From Pseudomonas syringae (GTDB lineage Bacteria; Pseudomonadota; Gammaproteobacteria; Pseudomonadales; Pseudomonadaceae): a DNA stretch of 43,936 nucleotides. The stretch spans positions 1-43,936 of the forward strand of contig NZ_WKEQ01000043.1 of the NCBI RefSeq assembly GCF_021605415.1, written 5' to 3'. The notes beneath the pieces were generated by a model. That model was not told the origin of the DNA, ran no database searches, and saw only the letters and a list, made by a program, of their open reading frames with translations. Each line of letters begins with the position of its first letter. The first letter of the stretch is position 1. A program made the translations under genes and the position numbers. Shown here piece by piece: positions 9,201 to 18,267 of this stretch.

Positions 9201-12200
9201 AAGCTGCCATTGGCATTGACCACGGCGGTGCCCAGCACGGTGCCGGCAGCGTTGGTGACATTGACGGTCGCGCCGGCCTCGCCAATGCCGCTGACAACCA
9301 GCCCCGTGCTGTTCAAAGCCACATCGCTCAACGGCGCCGGTGCCGTCGTGTCAGCGACGTTCAGGTCGGTGGACGGCGAACCGTTGCCTGCCGCATCGCT
9401 CTGACTGACGCTCAGTACTTGCCCGTTGAGCTGCGCGGCAGACAACGTCACCGAAAAGGTGCCGTCGCCGGCAACCGTCGCGCTGCCTAATACCGTGCCA
9501 CCCGCGCCGCGCACGGTGACGGTGGCTCCGGCCTCACCGAGTCCTTCGAGAACCTGGCCTGCGCCGGTCAATGTCAGCCCCGTCGGAGCGGCCGGAGCGG
9601 TGGCATCGGGTGCCGTCACGTCGAGAATAGGCGACGTGTTGCCGGCGACATCGGTTTGCGAGGCGTTGAGAGTCTGACCGTTCACCTGTGGCGCATTGAG
9701 CTGCGCACTGAAGGTTCCATTGGCACCGACAACCGCAGTGCCCAAAACGCCGCCGTCGAGACTGATGGTGACCGTTGCGCCGACTTCGCCTCGACCGGTG
9801 ACCACGGTGCCGCTGGCGTTGACGGCCAGATCGCTGAGCGGCGCGGGCGCCGAGGTGTCTGCGGCGACGATTTCTGTGGGCAACGAAGCACCGCCCAATG
9901 GGGTGCTGGCGGTGACTTCAATGCTCTGGCCATTGGTTTGTGCCGGCGTCAGAACGACGCTGAACGTACCATCGGAACCGGTGACGCCCGTGCCGATCAG
10001 GCTGGCGTCAGGGCCATAAACGTTGATGGTGGTGCCAATGGCTGCGGTGCCGGACAGCGTGACGCCATCGGCGGTGAGTGCGAGATTGTCAGGCGCATCC
10101 GGCGCCGGAACGGCCGGTACCGTCAGGCTGACGTCATCAGACACCAGAGTGGCCAGATCGGTCTGGTTCACGGTCAAGACCTGGCCAGCCGTGATACCCG
10201 GATCCAGATCGATCAGGAAAGTACCGTTGGCTGCGACCGTGCCGCTGCCGACAACTTTGCCCAGCGCGTCGGTCACCTCGACACTGGCGCCTGCTTCGCC
10301 ACGACCGGCAAGCTGGGTCAGATCGGCGCTGATGGTGAGTCCGGTGACGGCATCGGGCGCGGTGATGTCAGGCGCGGGAAAAAGCAGGGGGGGCGATGCA
10401 TTGTCAGCGGCGTCCGTCGCGACCACGGTCAACAGTTGGCCGTTGGCCTGCGCCGGATCGAGCGTGACGGTGTACGTGAGATCGCTCAACGTCACCGCAG
10501 TGCCCAACACCGTGCCGTCGGCAGACATCACCGTCACGGTGCTGCCGGCTTCGGCGGTCCCCACCAGCAAGGTGCCTGCACCGGTCAACGAGGTGACTGT
10601 CGGCGCGGTTGGCGCGGTGCTGTCGGGAGCCGCGACAGTGGCTGGCTCGGACAGATTATTGGCCGCGTCGGCCTGGGTTACGGAAAGCGTCCGGCCGTCG
10701 AGTTGCGCAGTGGACAGGGTGACGCTGAAGCTGCCATCGGCGGCCACCGTCGCCGTGCCGAGCACGACGCCGCCATCGCGCACGGTAACGATCGCGCCGG
10801 CTTCACCGGTGCCCGTGACGGTCAAGCCATTCTGGCTGACTTGCAGGTCGGCGACTTCCAGTGGATCGGTGACATCTGCCGCTTGCACTGTCAGCGTCGT
10901 TGACGTGTTCGACGCCGGATCGATTTGATTGACGCTCAACACCTGACCGTTCAATTGCGCTGCATTGAGTGTCATGGTGAACGTGCCATCGGCGGCGACC
11001 GTGGCAGTGCCGAGCACGGTGCCCGCTGCGCTGGTTACCCGCACGGTGGCGCCGATTTCACCGGTACCCGTCAACGTCAGCCCGTCGGCATCGAGTTCGA
11101 CATCGGCGGGCAGGGCTGGCGCCGTGGTATCCGGCGCCGTCACGGGCGCAGCAGGGGAGGGATTGCCTGCCGCATCGCGCTGAATCACCGACAAGGCTTC
11201 GCCATTGAGTTGTGGCTGATCAAGGGTGACGCTGAAACTGCCGTCGGCGGCAACTGTTCCGGTGCCGATGACAGTGCCAGCGGCGTTGGTAACCAGCAGT
11301 TGCGAACCGGCCTCACCGGAACCGGTGACGACGCTGCCACTCGCGTCGATATCAACATTCGTCAACGGTGCAGGCGGCGTGGTATCGGGCGCGGCAAGCG
11401 TTGCGGCAGGCGACGTGTTGCCGGCTGCATCTTCGAGCGTCACGAAAACCGCTTCGCCATTGGTTTGTGCCGGGGTCACGCTGATCTGGAAGAAACCGTC
11501 GCTGCCCACCGTCCCGGTGCCGACGATCGTGCCATCGGCCAGCGTCACATTGACACTGGCGCCGACTTCGCCGCTGCCGGTGAGCAGGTCGCCGTCCGCG
11601 TTTAATTGCAGCCCGACGGGTGTCGCCGGCGGCGTCAGATCCGGTGCGGTGACCGCCACCGGCGCGCTGACGTTACCCGGTGGGTCGGCCTGCTGCACGC
11701 TGAGGATTTGCTCGTTAATCTGCGGCGGGGTCAGGGTGACGCTGAACGAGCCGTCGGCGAGCACCACGCTGGTGCCGAGCAAGGTGCCGTTGGCGTCCAG
11801 AACCGTCACAGTCGCCCCCGGTTCGCCGGTGCCGGTGACGAGCGCACCCGAGTCGTTGATGTCGACATTGGCCAGTGGATCGGGTGGGGTGAAGTCCGGC
11901 GTCGTCAGGCTCACGGCCGGCGAGTCGTTGCCAGCGGCGTCGGCCTGCACGACGCTGATCACTTCAGCGTTGGTCAGTGCCGGCGTCAGAGTCAGCGTGA
12001 ACGTGCCGGTGGGGCTGACGGTGGCAGTGCCGAGCTCGTTGCCGTCACTGTCAAGAACCCTGACCTGCGCGCCCGGTTCGCCGCGCCCGGTCAAGGTCGC
12101 ACCGTCGCCGCCGATGTTCAGTTGCGACACAGCCGTCGGCGCGGTGCTGTCGACCGAGGTGAACGGTGTCGCCGCCGAGGTATTGCCCGCCGCGTCGGTC

Positions 12201-15200
12201 AAGGAAACGGTCAACGCCTGTCCGTTGGCTTGTGCCGTGGTCAGAGTGATCGCAAACGTGCCATCAATGTTGACGGTGCCAGTTCCGACCAGCGCTCCTG
12301 CGGCATTGAACACATTGACCGTGGTGCCTGCCTCACCCGTACCCGACAATAAAGTGCCGTCATTGCTGACCGACAGCCCCGCCGGTGGATTGGGTGCGAT
12401 CAGGTCAGGCGCGATCAGATTGACGCTGTTGGATTCGTTGCCCGATGCGTCGGCCTGGCTCAGGCTCAGCGTCTGGCCGGCGGTTTGCGCGGGGCTGAGC
12501 GTTACGCTGAAGGTGCCATTGGCGGCCACCACGGCGCTGCCGAGAATAGCGCCGCCGCTGCCCAGGACAGTCACGACGGCGCCGGCTTCACCGCGACCGG
12601 TCAAGGCTGTGCCGTTGGATGCCAGGCTCAGTTCACTGAGTGGTGTTGGCGCCGCGACGTCGGCGGCGGTGTAGTCGGTGGGCGAGGAGTTGATGCCCGT
12701 GTCCGAAGTCGCCACGGCAGAGAGTTGCTCGCCGTTGATTTGCGCGGTGTTGAGCGTGGCACTGAAGGTTCCATTGGCAGCGACCAAAGCGCTGCCGAGC
12801 AATACGCCCGAAGCATTGCGAATGGTGACAGTGCTGCCAGCGGTGGCGGTGCCGGTCAGCGTCAAGCCGTCAGTACTGAGCGCCAGATTGTTGGGGGCGC
12901 TTTCAGCCAGGTCGCCCGGCGCGGTAACCGGTGCCATCGGTCCAGCGTTTCCAGCGGCATCGATCTGCAACACGGAGAGCGTCGCACCGGACGCCGCTAC
13001 CGGCGACAGCGTCAGGCTGAAGCTGCCATTGCTGCCGACGGTCGCGGTGCCCAATAGATTGCCTGCGCCATCACGGACTTCGACGCTGGCGCCGGCTTCG
13101 CCGGTACCGGTGAGTGTTGCACCGTCGGCGCTGACCGCCAGATTGCCGGCCGCCACCGGTGCAGTGGTGTCGGCGGCATTGAACAAGGCGGGAGAGGAGG
13201 GATTGCCCGCTGCGTCACTGGCCGTCACGTTCAGCGTCTGGCCGTTGGTTTGCGGACTATTGAGCGTCAGTTGAAAGGTGCCGTTGGCGGCTGCTGTCGT
13301 CGTGCCGAGAACGTTGCCCTCGCTGTCACGTACGGTCACGGTGCTGCCCGCTTCGGCGTTGCCGGCCAGTTGCAGGCCTGCGGCATTCAGAGTCAACGCG
13401 CTCGGCGTGGCGGGTGCAGTCAAATCCACCGAGATGACTTCGATCGCCGTGGAAACGTTGCCGGGCGGGTCTTCCTGAGTGACCGTCAGCACTTCGGCAT
13501 TCAGTTGTGGATCGCTCAGGGTGACGCTGAAAGCGCCGCCACTGCCGACCTGTGCAGTGCCGAGTAATGTACCGTCGGCGCTGCGTACAGACACGGTGGC
13601 GCCGGGTTCGCCGCGACCGGTCACGGTCACACCGTCTGCATTTACCGCAACTTCAGTCAGTGGGGCCGGTGGGCTGATGTCGGGGGCGATAAGACTGGTG
13701 GACGGCGATTCATTGCCGTCAGGGTCGGTTTGACTGACGGCCAAAGGCTCGCCGTTGGTGGGTGCTGGCACCAACGTCACGCTGAACGCGCCGTCCGCAC
13801 CGACGACGGCGCTGCCCAGCAAGGTTCCGTTGGCGGTAGTGACATTCACCGTCGCACCGGCTTCACCCGTTCCGCTGAGCGTGCTGCCATCTGCGCTGAT
13901 CAGGGCGTCCTGCACGGCGTCTGGCGGTGTGCTGTCTACCGTGGTTACGCCCGTGGAAGTGGAGGCATTGCCAGCCGCGTCCGTCAGCGTGATCTGCAAG
14001 GTATCGCCGCTGTTCTGCGCATTGGGCAGGGTGACCTGAAAGTTGCCGCTCTGATCGACTACCCCGGTTGCCAGGGCATTGCCAGCGGAATCGCGCACCG
14101 TCACGTTGCTGCCGGGCTCGCCCTGGCCTTTGACGACGGTGCCGACGTCATTGATGGTGACACCGGTCGCGGGGGCGGGCGGTTGCAGATCGGTCGCGAT
14201 GATGTTGGCGGGCTGCGAAGCGTTGCCGGCGGCGTCGTTCTGGATGGCGGTCAGCGTCTGACCATTAAGCTGGCTCGGCGTCAGCGTCAGGGTGAACGTG
14301 CCATCGCTGGCGACCAGTGCCGTGCCCAGCACGGTGCCACTGCTGTTGGTCACTGTGACCGTGGCACCGGCCTCACCTCTGCCGGTCAGTGCGCTGCCAT
14401 TGGCATTCAGCGCCAAATTGGTCACCGCGTCCGGCGGCGTGCCATCGGCAGCCGTTACTGTGCCAGGCACCGAGACTTCACCGTCGGGGCTGGTGGCGGT
14501 GATTTGCAGCACTTGCGCGTTTGCCTGCTTCGCGCTGAGCAACAGTGTGAAACGGCCGAAACTGTTGATGAGCCCGGAGCCGAGAATATCGCCATTGCTG
14601 TTGGTCACGGTCACGGTGCAACCCGGCGTACCCGCGCCGGTCAGGGTGAAACCGTCGGCGCTCAAGGCCAGATCAGTCGGCGTCGCTACTTGGGTGCCGT
14701 CGGGGCCGGCCAGCGGAACGGCCGGCGAGTCATTGCCGCCGCTGTCAGTACTGATGACCTCCAAATCGCTGCCGTTGCCGGCGGCGGGGTCGAGTACGAC
14801 GACGAAATGACCGTCCGCGCCTGCCGTGGCACTGCCCAGCACGCTGCCGCCGGCGATGCTGACGGTGACCGTGGTGCCGGGCTCTGCACTGCCCGACACC
14901 TGCGTGCCAGCAGGGTCGATCGCCAGATCACTGACCGCCGCAGGCGGCGTAGTGTCCGGTGCGGTGACATCGCCTGGCAGCGAACTGTTGGTGCCGTCCG
15001 ACGCCACGACCTGCAAGACCTCGCCATTGGTCTGGGCAGGGTCGAGAATCACCGTGAATGCGCCACTGCCGTCAGCCGTCGTGCTGCCGAGGACATTGCC
15101 AGCGGCATCCAGTACCTCGACCGTATTGCCGGGCTGCGTTGTGCCGGTCATTGAGGCGCCGGCCGGATCAATGAGCAGACCACTCGGGGCTGGCGGAGCG

Positions 15201-17713
15201 GTGATGTCCGGGGCGGTAACGGGAGTGACAGGCGAGGGCAGGGCGCTCGCGTCGGTCTGGATGACACTCAACACTTGGCCATCGAGTTGAGCCGGGTTCA
15301 GATTGACGGTGAAGCTGCCGTCGACTGCGACCACCGCAGTGCCGAGAATCGTGCCATCCGGCGCGCTGACCGTGACCGTGCTACCGGCTTGCCCGGTGCC
15401 GGTCATGGTGACGCCATTACTGCCGAGCGTCACATTGTCCGGGGCCAGCGGTGCTGTGCTGTCCGCCGCCGTCAGCGGGGTACCGGGCGATACGTTGACG
15501 CCGTCCGACTGGCTCACTTGCAGCTGTTGGCCATCGATCTGCGGGCTGGTCAGTGTCACGGTGAAATCACCGGTGCCGCCCACGACCCCGGTGCCCACGA
15601 CATTGCCCGCCAGATCCCTGACAGACACTGTCGCACCCGGCTCACCGCGGCCGGTGAGCAAGGTGCCCGTCGGATCCAGTGACACATCCGAAGGGGCGGC
15701 CGGGGCCTGAATATCCGGCGCCTGAACAGGCACCGCAGGCGCGGCCGTAGGCGAGGCATCTGTCTGAATGACGCTCAGGTTCTGGCCGTTGGTTTGTGCG
15801 CTGGAAAGGCTAATCTCAAAGCGGCCATTGCTGCCAACGATCGCTGTTCCCAAGACCACGCCGTCTGCATCGGTGACGGTAACGGTAGCGCCTGCCTGAC
15901 CCGCGCCGGTAACGACTGCACCGTTCGCGGAAATCGCCACATCAGTGACTGCAACCGGCGTTGTCAGATCAGGTGCCGTTACAATCACCGGCGCCGACGG
16001 GTTGCCGGCCGCATCGGTCTGAATGACCTGAAGCTGTTGCGCGTCGGTCTGCGCTGTCGAGAGATTGATGGTGAAACTGCTATCGCCGTCGACTGTGCCG
16101 GTGCCAATAACGTTTCCGTCCGGATCGCGCACGGTGATCAAGGCGCCGGGTTCACCGTTACCGGTCAGTGTCTGCCCTTGGGTGTCCAGCGTGAGTCCCG
16201 AGAGCGGCGCGGGTTCCTGAGTGTCAGGCGTCACATACGTCAGCGGCGCTGAAGTGTTGCCGGTGCCATCGCTGGCACTGATCAGCAGTGTTTCGCCATT
16301 GTTCTGTGGACTGTTCAGCTGGACGCTGAACGTTCCATCCGCCGCGACCACTGCCGAACCGAGCGCGTTGCCATCGGCGTCGCGGATTGTGACCGTTGAC
16401 CCGACTTGGCCGCGTCCGCTCAATTGGACGCCGTCCACGCTCAGTGTGATGTCGCTCGGCTGAGTCACACCGTCCAGGTCGACCGCGATCACGGTCACCA
16501 CGGGCGAAGGATTCGCAGCGGCGTCGGTGAGCTGGACGCTCAGTGCTTCACCATCGATTTGCGCGGTGCCGAGTTGCACGGTGAACGAACCATCGGCCGC
16601 GACAAGGGCCGTGCCGAGCACAATGCCCTGGGCATTGGCGACGCTGGCCGTGCTGCCGGGCTCACCTTGGCCGGTGACTGACAGGCCATCGCTGCTGACG
16701 GTGACGTCAGTCGCGGCGGTGGGGCCGGTGATGTCCGGCGCAGTGAAGGGCACGGCCGCCGATTGCGCGCCGACACTGTTGACCGCAACGACACTGATCA
16801 CCTCGCCGTTGGCCTGAACCGGGCTGAGCGTCACGGTGAATGTGCCGTCAGCGCCCACCGCCGCTCGGCCGAGCAAATCGCCATTCGCTGCGCGAACCTC
16901 GATGGTGGTTCCCGCGCGGGCGGTGCCGGTGAGTTGGCTGCCGTCATTGCTCAAACCCAGATCAACGGGCGGCTGCGGTTCGACAATGACCGGTGCGCTT
17001 ACCGTGGCGGCAGATGATGAATTTCCAGCCGCATCGGTCAGCGTCACGTCGAGGAGTTGGCCATTGGTCTGTGGGGTGCTCAGATCAAGCTGAAAATGCC
17101 CATCGGCACCGACGGTGCCAGTGCCCAAGAGGTTACCTGCGGCATCTCGCACCGCCACAATACTGCCGGCTTCGCCAATGCCACTCAACACGCGACCGTC
17201 AGCCGACAGGGTCAGCCCGGTCGCGGTGGCAGGCGGTGTCGTATCAGCATTGCCATTGCCATTGCCACCGCCATTGCCACCGCCACCACCTCCCGCTGCC
17301 GCCGCAGCGCCTCCGGCACCCAGCAGGCCGAGCCCGGCAATCGCCCACGCAGACGTCGCACCCTCAACTACACCGACGCCGGCGATCAGATCGTCCAGCG
17401 AGGCAATTTCGTCAAAGGTAAACCCGTTGAACGGCTCCGCGTCGTAGCGCGCCTGCCACAGCGTGGCATCGTCACCTTGAAACACGATGTCGTTCGGCAC
17501 ACCGTCCGGACTTACGTTGAAGAAATTGGTGATTTTGATCTGTTCGCCACTCTTCAGATTGACGATCAGATCCTGTCCGCTACGGCTTGTTGAAGCCAAC
17601 TGATCCGGCCTGACCGGCATCTGCACAACGGAAGGCTGGCTGAGCCGTACATTGCCCCAATTCTGGGCAGTGAGCTGAGAATTAGATTTGTCGGCGACAA
17701 CAATATTGTCCAT
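6245..17713 (-). CDS. lapF: Giant BapA/LapF-family adhesin with 35 Ig-like repeats
   Basis: A 3822-residue surface adhesin. Residues 1-130 match the prefix region of BapA/LapF proteins (QDLIVNLKSGEQIKITNFF). A hydrophobic Ala/Gly segment and a Gly/Asn-rich linker follow (about 125-156). Residues about 157-3127 are 35 Ig-like repeats of about 85 residues, each with a core like LTGTGEAGATVTV, GTATVAADGTFTVTL and TQADAAGN. The C-terminal 695 residues hold two related modules (about 3130-3390 and 3390-3640), then RTX nonapeptides (GTEGNDTLDG, GGAGDDTLI) and an uncleaved type I secretion signal. Ribosome-binding site GGGAG precedes the ATG. The cognate exporter follows in the same operon. LapF proteins mediate cell-cell cohesion in biofilms. 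Gene name is by architecture and operon order; the exact orthologue is unproven. Confidence 0.88.
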   Translation of the reverse strand: MDNIVVADKSNSQLTAQNWGNVRLSQPSVVQMPVRPDQLASTSRSGQDLIVNLKSGEQIKITNFFNVSPDGVPNDIVFQGDDATLWQARYDAEPFNGFTFDEIASLDDLIAGVGVVEGATSAWAIAGLGLLGAGGAAAAAGGGGGGNGGGNGNGNADTTPPATATGLTLSADGRVLSGIGEAGSIVAVRDAAGNLLGTGTVGADGHFQLDLSTPQTNGQLLDVTLTDAAGNSSSAATVSAPVIVEPQPPVDLGLSNDGSQLTGTARAGTTIEVRAANGDLLGRAAVGADGTFTVTLSPVQANGEVISVVAVNSVGAQSAAVPFTAPDITGPTAATDVTVSSDGLSVTGQGEPGSTASVANAQGIVLGTALVAADGSFTVQLGTAQIDGEALSVQLTDAAANPSPVVTVIAVDLDGVTQPSDITLSVDGVQLSGRGQVGSTVTIRDADGNALGSAVVAADGTFSVQLNSPQNNGETLLISASDGTGNTSAPLTYVTPDTQEPAPLSGLTLDTQGQTLTGNGEPGALITVRDPDGNVIGTGTVDGDSSFTINLSTAQTDAQQLQVIQTDAAGNPSAPVIVTAPDLTTPVAVTDVAISANGAVVTGAGQAGATVTVTDADGVVLGTAIVGSNGRFEISLSSAQTNGQNLSVIQTDASPTAAPAVPVQAPDIQAPAAPSDVSLDPTGTLLTGRGEPGATVSVRDLAGNVVGTGVVGGTGDFTVTLTSPQIDGQQLQVSQSDGVNVSPGTPLTAADSTAPLAPDNVTLGSNGVTMTGTGQAGSTVTVSAPDGTILGTAVVAVDGSFTVNLNPAQLDGQVLSVIQTDASALPSPVTPVTAPDITAPPAPSGLLIDPAGASMTGTTQPGNTVEVLDAAGNVLGSTTADGSGAFTVILDPAQTNGEVLQVVASDGTNSSLPGDVTAPDTTPPAAVSDLAIDPAGTQVSGSAEPGTTVTVSIAGGSVLGSATAGADGHFVVVLDPAAGNGSDLEVISTDSGGNDSPAVPLAGPDGTQVATPTDLALSADGFTLTGAGTPGCTVTVTNSNGDILGSGLINSFGRFTLLLSAKQANAQVLQITATSPDGEVSVPGTVTAADGTPPDAVTNLALNANGSALTGRGEAGATVTVTNSSGTVLGTALVASDGTFTLTLTPSQLNGQTLTAIQNDAAGNASQPANIIATDLQPPAPATGVTINDVGTVVKGQGEPGSNVTVRDSAGNALATGVVDQSGNFQVTLPNAQNSGDTLQITLTDAAGNASTSTGVTTVDSTPPDAVQDALISADGSTLSGTGEAGATVNVTTANGTLLGSAVVGADGAFSVTLVPAPTNGEPLAVSQTDPDGNESPSTSLIAPDISPPAPLTEVAVNADGVTVTGRGEPGATVSVRSADGTLLGTAQVGSGGAFSVTLSDPQLNAEVLTVTQEDPPGNVSTAIEVISVDLTAPATPSALTLNAAGLQLAGNAEAGSTVTVRDSEGNVLGTTTAAANGTFQLTLNSPQTNGQTLNVTASDAAGNPSSPALFNAADTTAPVAAGNLAVSADGATLTGTGEAGASVEVRDGAGNLLGTATVGSNGSFSLTLSPVAASGATLSVLQIDAAGNAGPMAPVTAPGDLAESAPNNLALSTDGLTLTGTATAGSTVTIRNASGVLLGSALVAANGTFSATLNTAQINGEQLSAVATSDTGINSSPTDYTAADVAAPTPLSELSLASNGTALTGRGEAGAVVTVLGSGGAILGSAVVAANGTFSVTLSPAQTAGQTLSLSQADASGNESNSVNLIAPDLIAPNPPAGLSVSNDGTLLSGTGEAGTTVNVFNAAGALVGTGTVNIDGTFAITLTTAQANGQALTVSLTDAAGNTSAATPFTSVDSTAPTAVSQLNIGGDGATLTGRGEPGAQVRVLDSDGNELGTATVSPTGTFTLTLTPALTNAEVISVVQADAAGNDSPAVSLTTPDFTPPDPLANVDINDSGALVTGTGEPGATVTVLDANGTLLGTSVVLADGSFSVTLTPPQINEQILSVQQADPPGNVSAPVAVTAPDLTPPATPVGLQLNADGDLLTGSGEVGASVNVTLADGTIVGTGTVGSDGFFQISVTPAQTNGEAVFVTLEDAAGNTSPAATLAAPDTTPPAPLTNVDIDASGSVVTGSGEAGSQLLVTNAAGTVIGTGTVAADGSFSVTLDQPQLNGEALSVIQRDAAGNPSPAAPVTAPDTTAPALPADVELDADGLTLTGTGEIGATVRVTSAAGTVLGTATVAADGTFTMTLNAAQLNGQVLSVNQIDPASNTSTTLTVQAADVTDPLEVADLQVSQNGLTVTGTGEAGAIVTVRDGGVVLGTATVAADGSFSVTLSTAQLDGRTLSVTQADAANNLSEPATVAAPDSTAPTAPTVTSLTGAGTLLVGTAEAGSTVTVMSADGTVLGTAVTLSDLTYTVTLDPAQANGQLLTVVATDAADNASPPLLFPAPDITAPDAVTGLTISADLTQLAGRGEAGASVEVTDALGKVVGSGTVAANGTFLIDLDPGITAGQVLTVNQTDLATLVSDDVSLTVPAVPAPDAPDNLALTADGVTLSGTAAIGTTINVYGPDASLIGTGVTGSDGTFSVVLTPAQTNGQSIEVTASTPLGGASLPTEIVAADTSAPAPLSDLAVNASGTVVTGRGEVGATVTISLDGGVLGTAVVGANGTFSAQLNAPQVNGQTLNASQTDVAGNTSPILDVTAPDATAPAAPTGLTLTGAGQVLEGLGEAGATVTVRGAGGTVLGSATVAGDGTFSVTLSAAQLNGQVLSVSQSDAAGNGSPSTDLNVADTTAPAPLSDVALNSTGLVVSGIGEAGATVNVTNAAGTVLGTAVVNANGSFTVQLSAAQVNGQLLNVQQADPAGNLSPVFNVTANDVQAPVAASGLALAANGLTLSGVGEPGATVNVYSAGGALLGTSTVGSGGTFSFDLNTAQLDGQPLTVRLVDPAGNLSPNASLTAPDITAPGAPTSVSVNGSGTLLSGVGVPGSTISVRDAGGVVLGTATVAANGSFSVILASAQINSQVLSVTQADPSGNVSVVATATAPDLTPPAAATALLVGADGLTVSGTGEPGATVTIKSASGTVLGTGTVNDAGVFTLALNSAQINGEKLTITLSDNRGNVSVAANVTAPDVDVNAPVIASDNLAVGTVTLAPATATQTFNDSFTTLLSGFSKIFTFTVPSGARLDPTLTLTTSSLISLLDGVVYTLQVKNANGDWITLDANGSGGLLDLIALAGQGVRVDIGSLLSGEYRLTVSSTGIGVLTTVNTQLQLDVSSLTQFNGVAGPAVTGNVITNVGVDGTVDQTGPDNGAQLQILKNGAYISAGAGTTVQGLYGTLTIDADGNYSYTPNGSVSSVGKVDVFSYQLVHPNGLSDTANLYVRIDSPQATEVWNDSNLGSPALVVDATADVASTDVTLANREVTTNSNLGTFNVLLGGGSGNYNTSVAADTVSDLTVVVNSSNLLTLLGSMTVGLYKFNTATNQYVLVKSYGGNALLNLGGGNYGITFDDQTAGNYQVRVSVGGLGLLTSVNTSLINVATYTNQFVVGSYTPVSGNLLTDTAGGGADVLGSVYTLLSVLVAGSYVAPGYNGVTLVGTYGSLLVQANGDYTYTLKPGLTDAVIGQEDVFTYQLTHPNGTVDTATLTIDLNNAGAFASTAFSALTSDESALSQAVGGELIQGTEGNDTLDGSHGGAISLQGGAGDDTLIIADQQFTSIDGGNGTDTLLWAGGDVAIDLGDLQSRIHNIEVLDLSHSSAVSLTLNLSDLVAITSSDNNTLMIKGDSKDSVHMTDGWAVDGTQQADGVDYVQYTAQEDPSHHLWVQNGIQVV
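6560..8329 (-). repeat. Two LapF-type C-terminal modules and RTX repeats
   Basis: Two related modules occur in tandem. Each has a strand pair ending in LTTVNTQLQL or LTSVNTSLIN, then an AVTGNVITN or PVSGNLLTD turn, then a VCBS-like part (GLYGTLTIDADGNYSYTPNG; TYGSLLVQANGDYTYTLKPG) and DVFSYQLVHPNG or DVFTYQLTHPNG. They are followed by RTX motifs GTEGNDTLDG and GGAGDDTL near 6610-6700, which should bind calcium outside the cell. Confidence 0.75.
8330..17245 (-). repeat. Array of 35 Ig-like repeats in the adhesin
   Basis: I counted 35 successive units by their leading motif (such as GLTLSADGRVLSGIGEAGS), giving about 255 bases each. The units diverge at both protein and DNA level; no pair looked identical over its full length. 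The first starts at DTTPP near residue 157 and the last ends at TAPDVDV near residue 3128. The array forms the extended stalk and is a likely hotspot for homologous length change. Confidence 0.9.
17250..17313 (-). repeat. Low-complexity hexamer tract coding a Gly/Asn linker
   Basis: The strand shown carries tandem hexamers of the forms CCATTG and CCACCG, encoding GN and GG steps in the adhesin linker, next to a poly-Ala/poly-Gly run. Because the unit is six bases, slippage would change linker length without shifting the reading frame. Confidence 0.65.
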
Positions 17714-17933
17714 TACTACTCCCTTTTAATGCATGGGTGGACGTTCTTCAATCGTCTTAAAACCATACCTCGGGTTGAGTAGTGTGCTTGGTAAAAACTT
17801 TGACGATAAATAAATAATGAGAATCAGGGCCGCTAACAAACTGAAAAACGACAATAAATCTTTTTATTACCGTTTGTCGGGGATAATAAGTTGAACTTTT
17901 CTAATAACCCTAAGTGCTTAGTTGTTATCCAGT
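17714..17933 (-). promoter_or_regulatory. AT-rich upstream region of the adhesin operon
   Basis: These 220 bases upstream of the adhesin start contain no gene and are clearly richer in A and T than their surroundings. They must carry the operon promoter unless transcription enters from further upstream. I could not assign a sigma factor or a FleQ site with confidence, and no ANR box is present here. Confidence 0.5.
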
Positions 17934-18092
17934 TCAAGCGGCGCGCACTAGGATCAAAACGTGCAAATGACAGCTTTTTCTCGCGGGCACTGCGACAGTG
18001 TTAACGATTTGATGACGCCTGATCTTGGCGAGCAGTCCTTCGCGCGCTCCAACATGTGGCGTCAGCCAGACCTGTGGGTGCTGCCAGAATCG
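17934..18092 (-). pseudogene. 3' remnant of a D-2-hydroxyacid dehydrogenase-like gene
   Basis: The last 52 codons of a minus-strand frame read FWQHPQVWLTPHVGAREG, then LLAKIRRHQIVNTVAV, before a stop at 17934. The pattern HP-x-V-x-LTPHVGA is the conserved C-terminal catalytic-His motif of D-isomer-specific 2-hydroxyacid dehydrogenases, normally about 300 residues long. Upstream of about 18092 the frame no longer resembles the family, so roughly the first 80 percent of the gene is missing. Assignment rests on one short motif and is moderate. Confidence 0.45.
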
Positions 18093-18105
18093 GTGATCCG
18101 GCCAT

Positions 18106-18267
18106 ATGAAACTGTTCCCGCAGGATGGCCTGACGGCAGCCGGCGCCAACTTCTCCGAAGCCAAGCCATGGAGCGAGAACGTGATCGAAGACCGCGAGGT
18201 CATTTCCGGCCAGAACCCACAGTCTGCAAAGGCAGTCGCTTTGGCCATGCTGGCGAAGCTGAAGTAA
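18106..18267 (+). pseudogene. 3' remnant of a DJ-1/PfpI-family gene
   Basis: A 53-codon frame encodes AAGANFSEAKPWSENVIED, then REVISGQNPQSAKAVALAML. This matches the end of class I glutamine-amidotransferase-like DJ-1/PfpI proteins, which have a GQNP motif before the final helix and are normally about 220 residues long. An in-frame stop lies at 18094, and the nucleophile-elbow region with its cysteine is absent. It is therefore a decayed fragment, not a small gene. It lies 14 bases from the other remnant, pointing the opposite way. Confidence 0.6.

Noticed and set aside
11226..15154. Very long open frames on the plus strand opposite the adhesin (for example 11226-12674 and 13730-15154)
   Set aside because: They follow the repeat period of the adhesin, have no ribosome-binding sites, and encode low-complexity products. 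They result from GC-rich codon bias opposite a repetitive gene.
8330..17245. Regularly spaced repeats that might suggest a CRISPR or tandem array
   Set aside because: The period is about 255 bases, units are coding and in frame, and there are no short identical repeats with unique spacers or cas genes.
17714..17933. Search for an ANR box upstream of the adhesin operon
   Set aside because: No TTGAT-N4-ATCAA-like site with two or fewer mismatches was seen, so the adhesin is not placed in the low-oxygen group.
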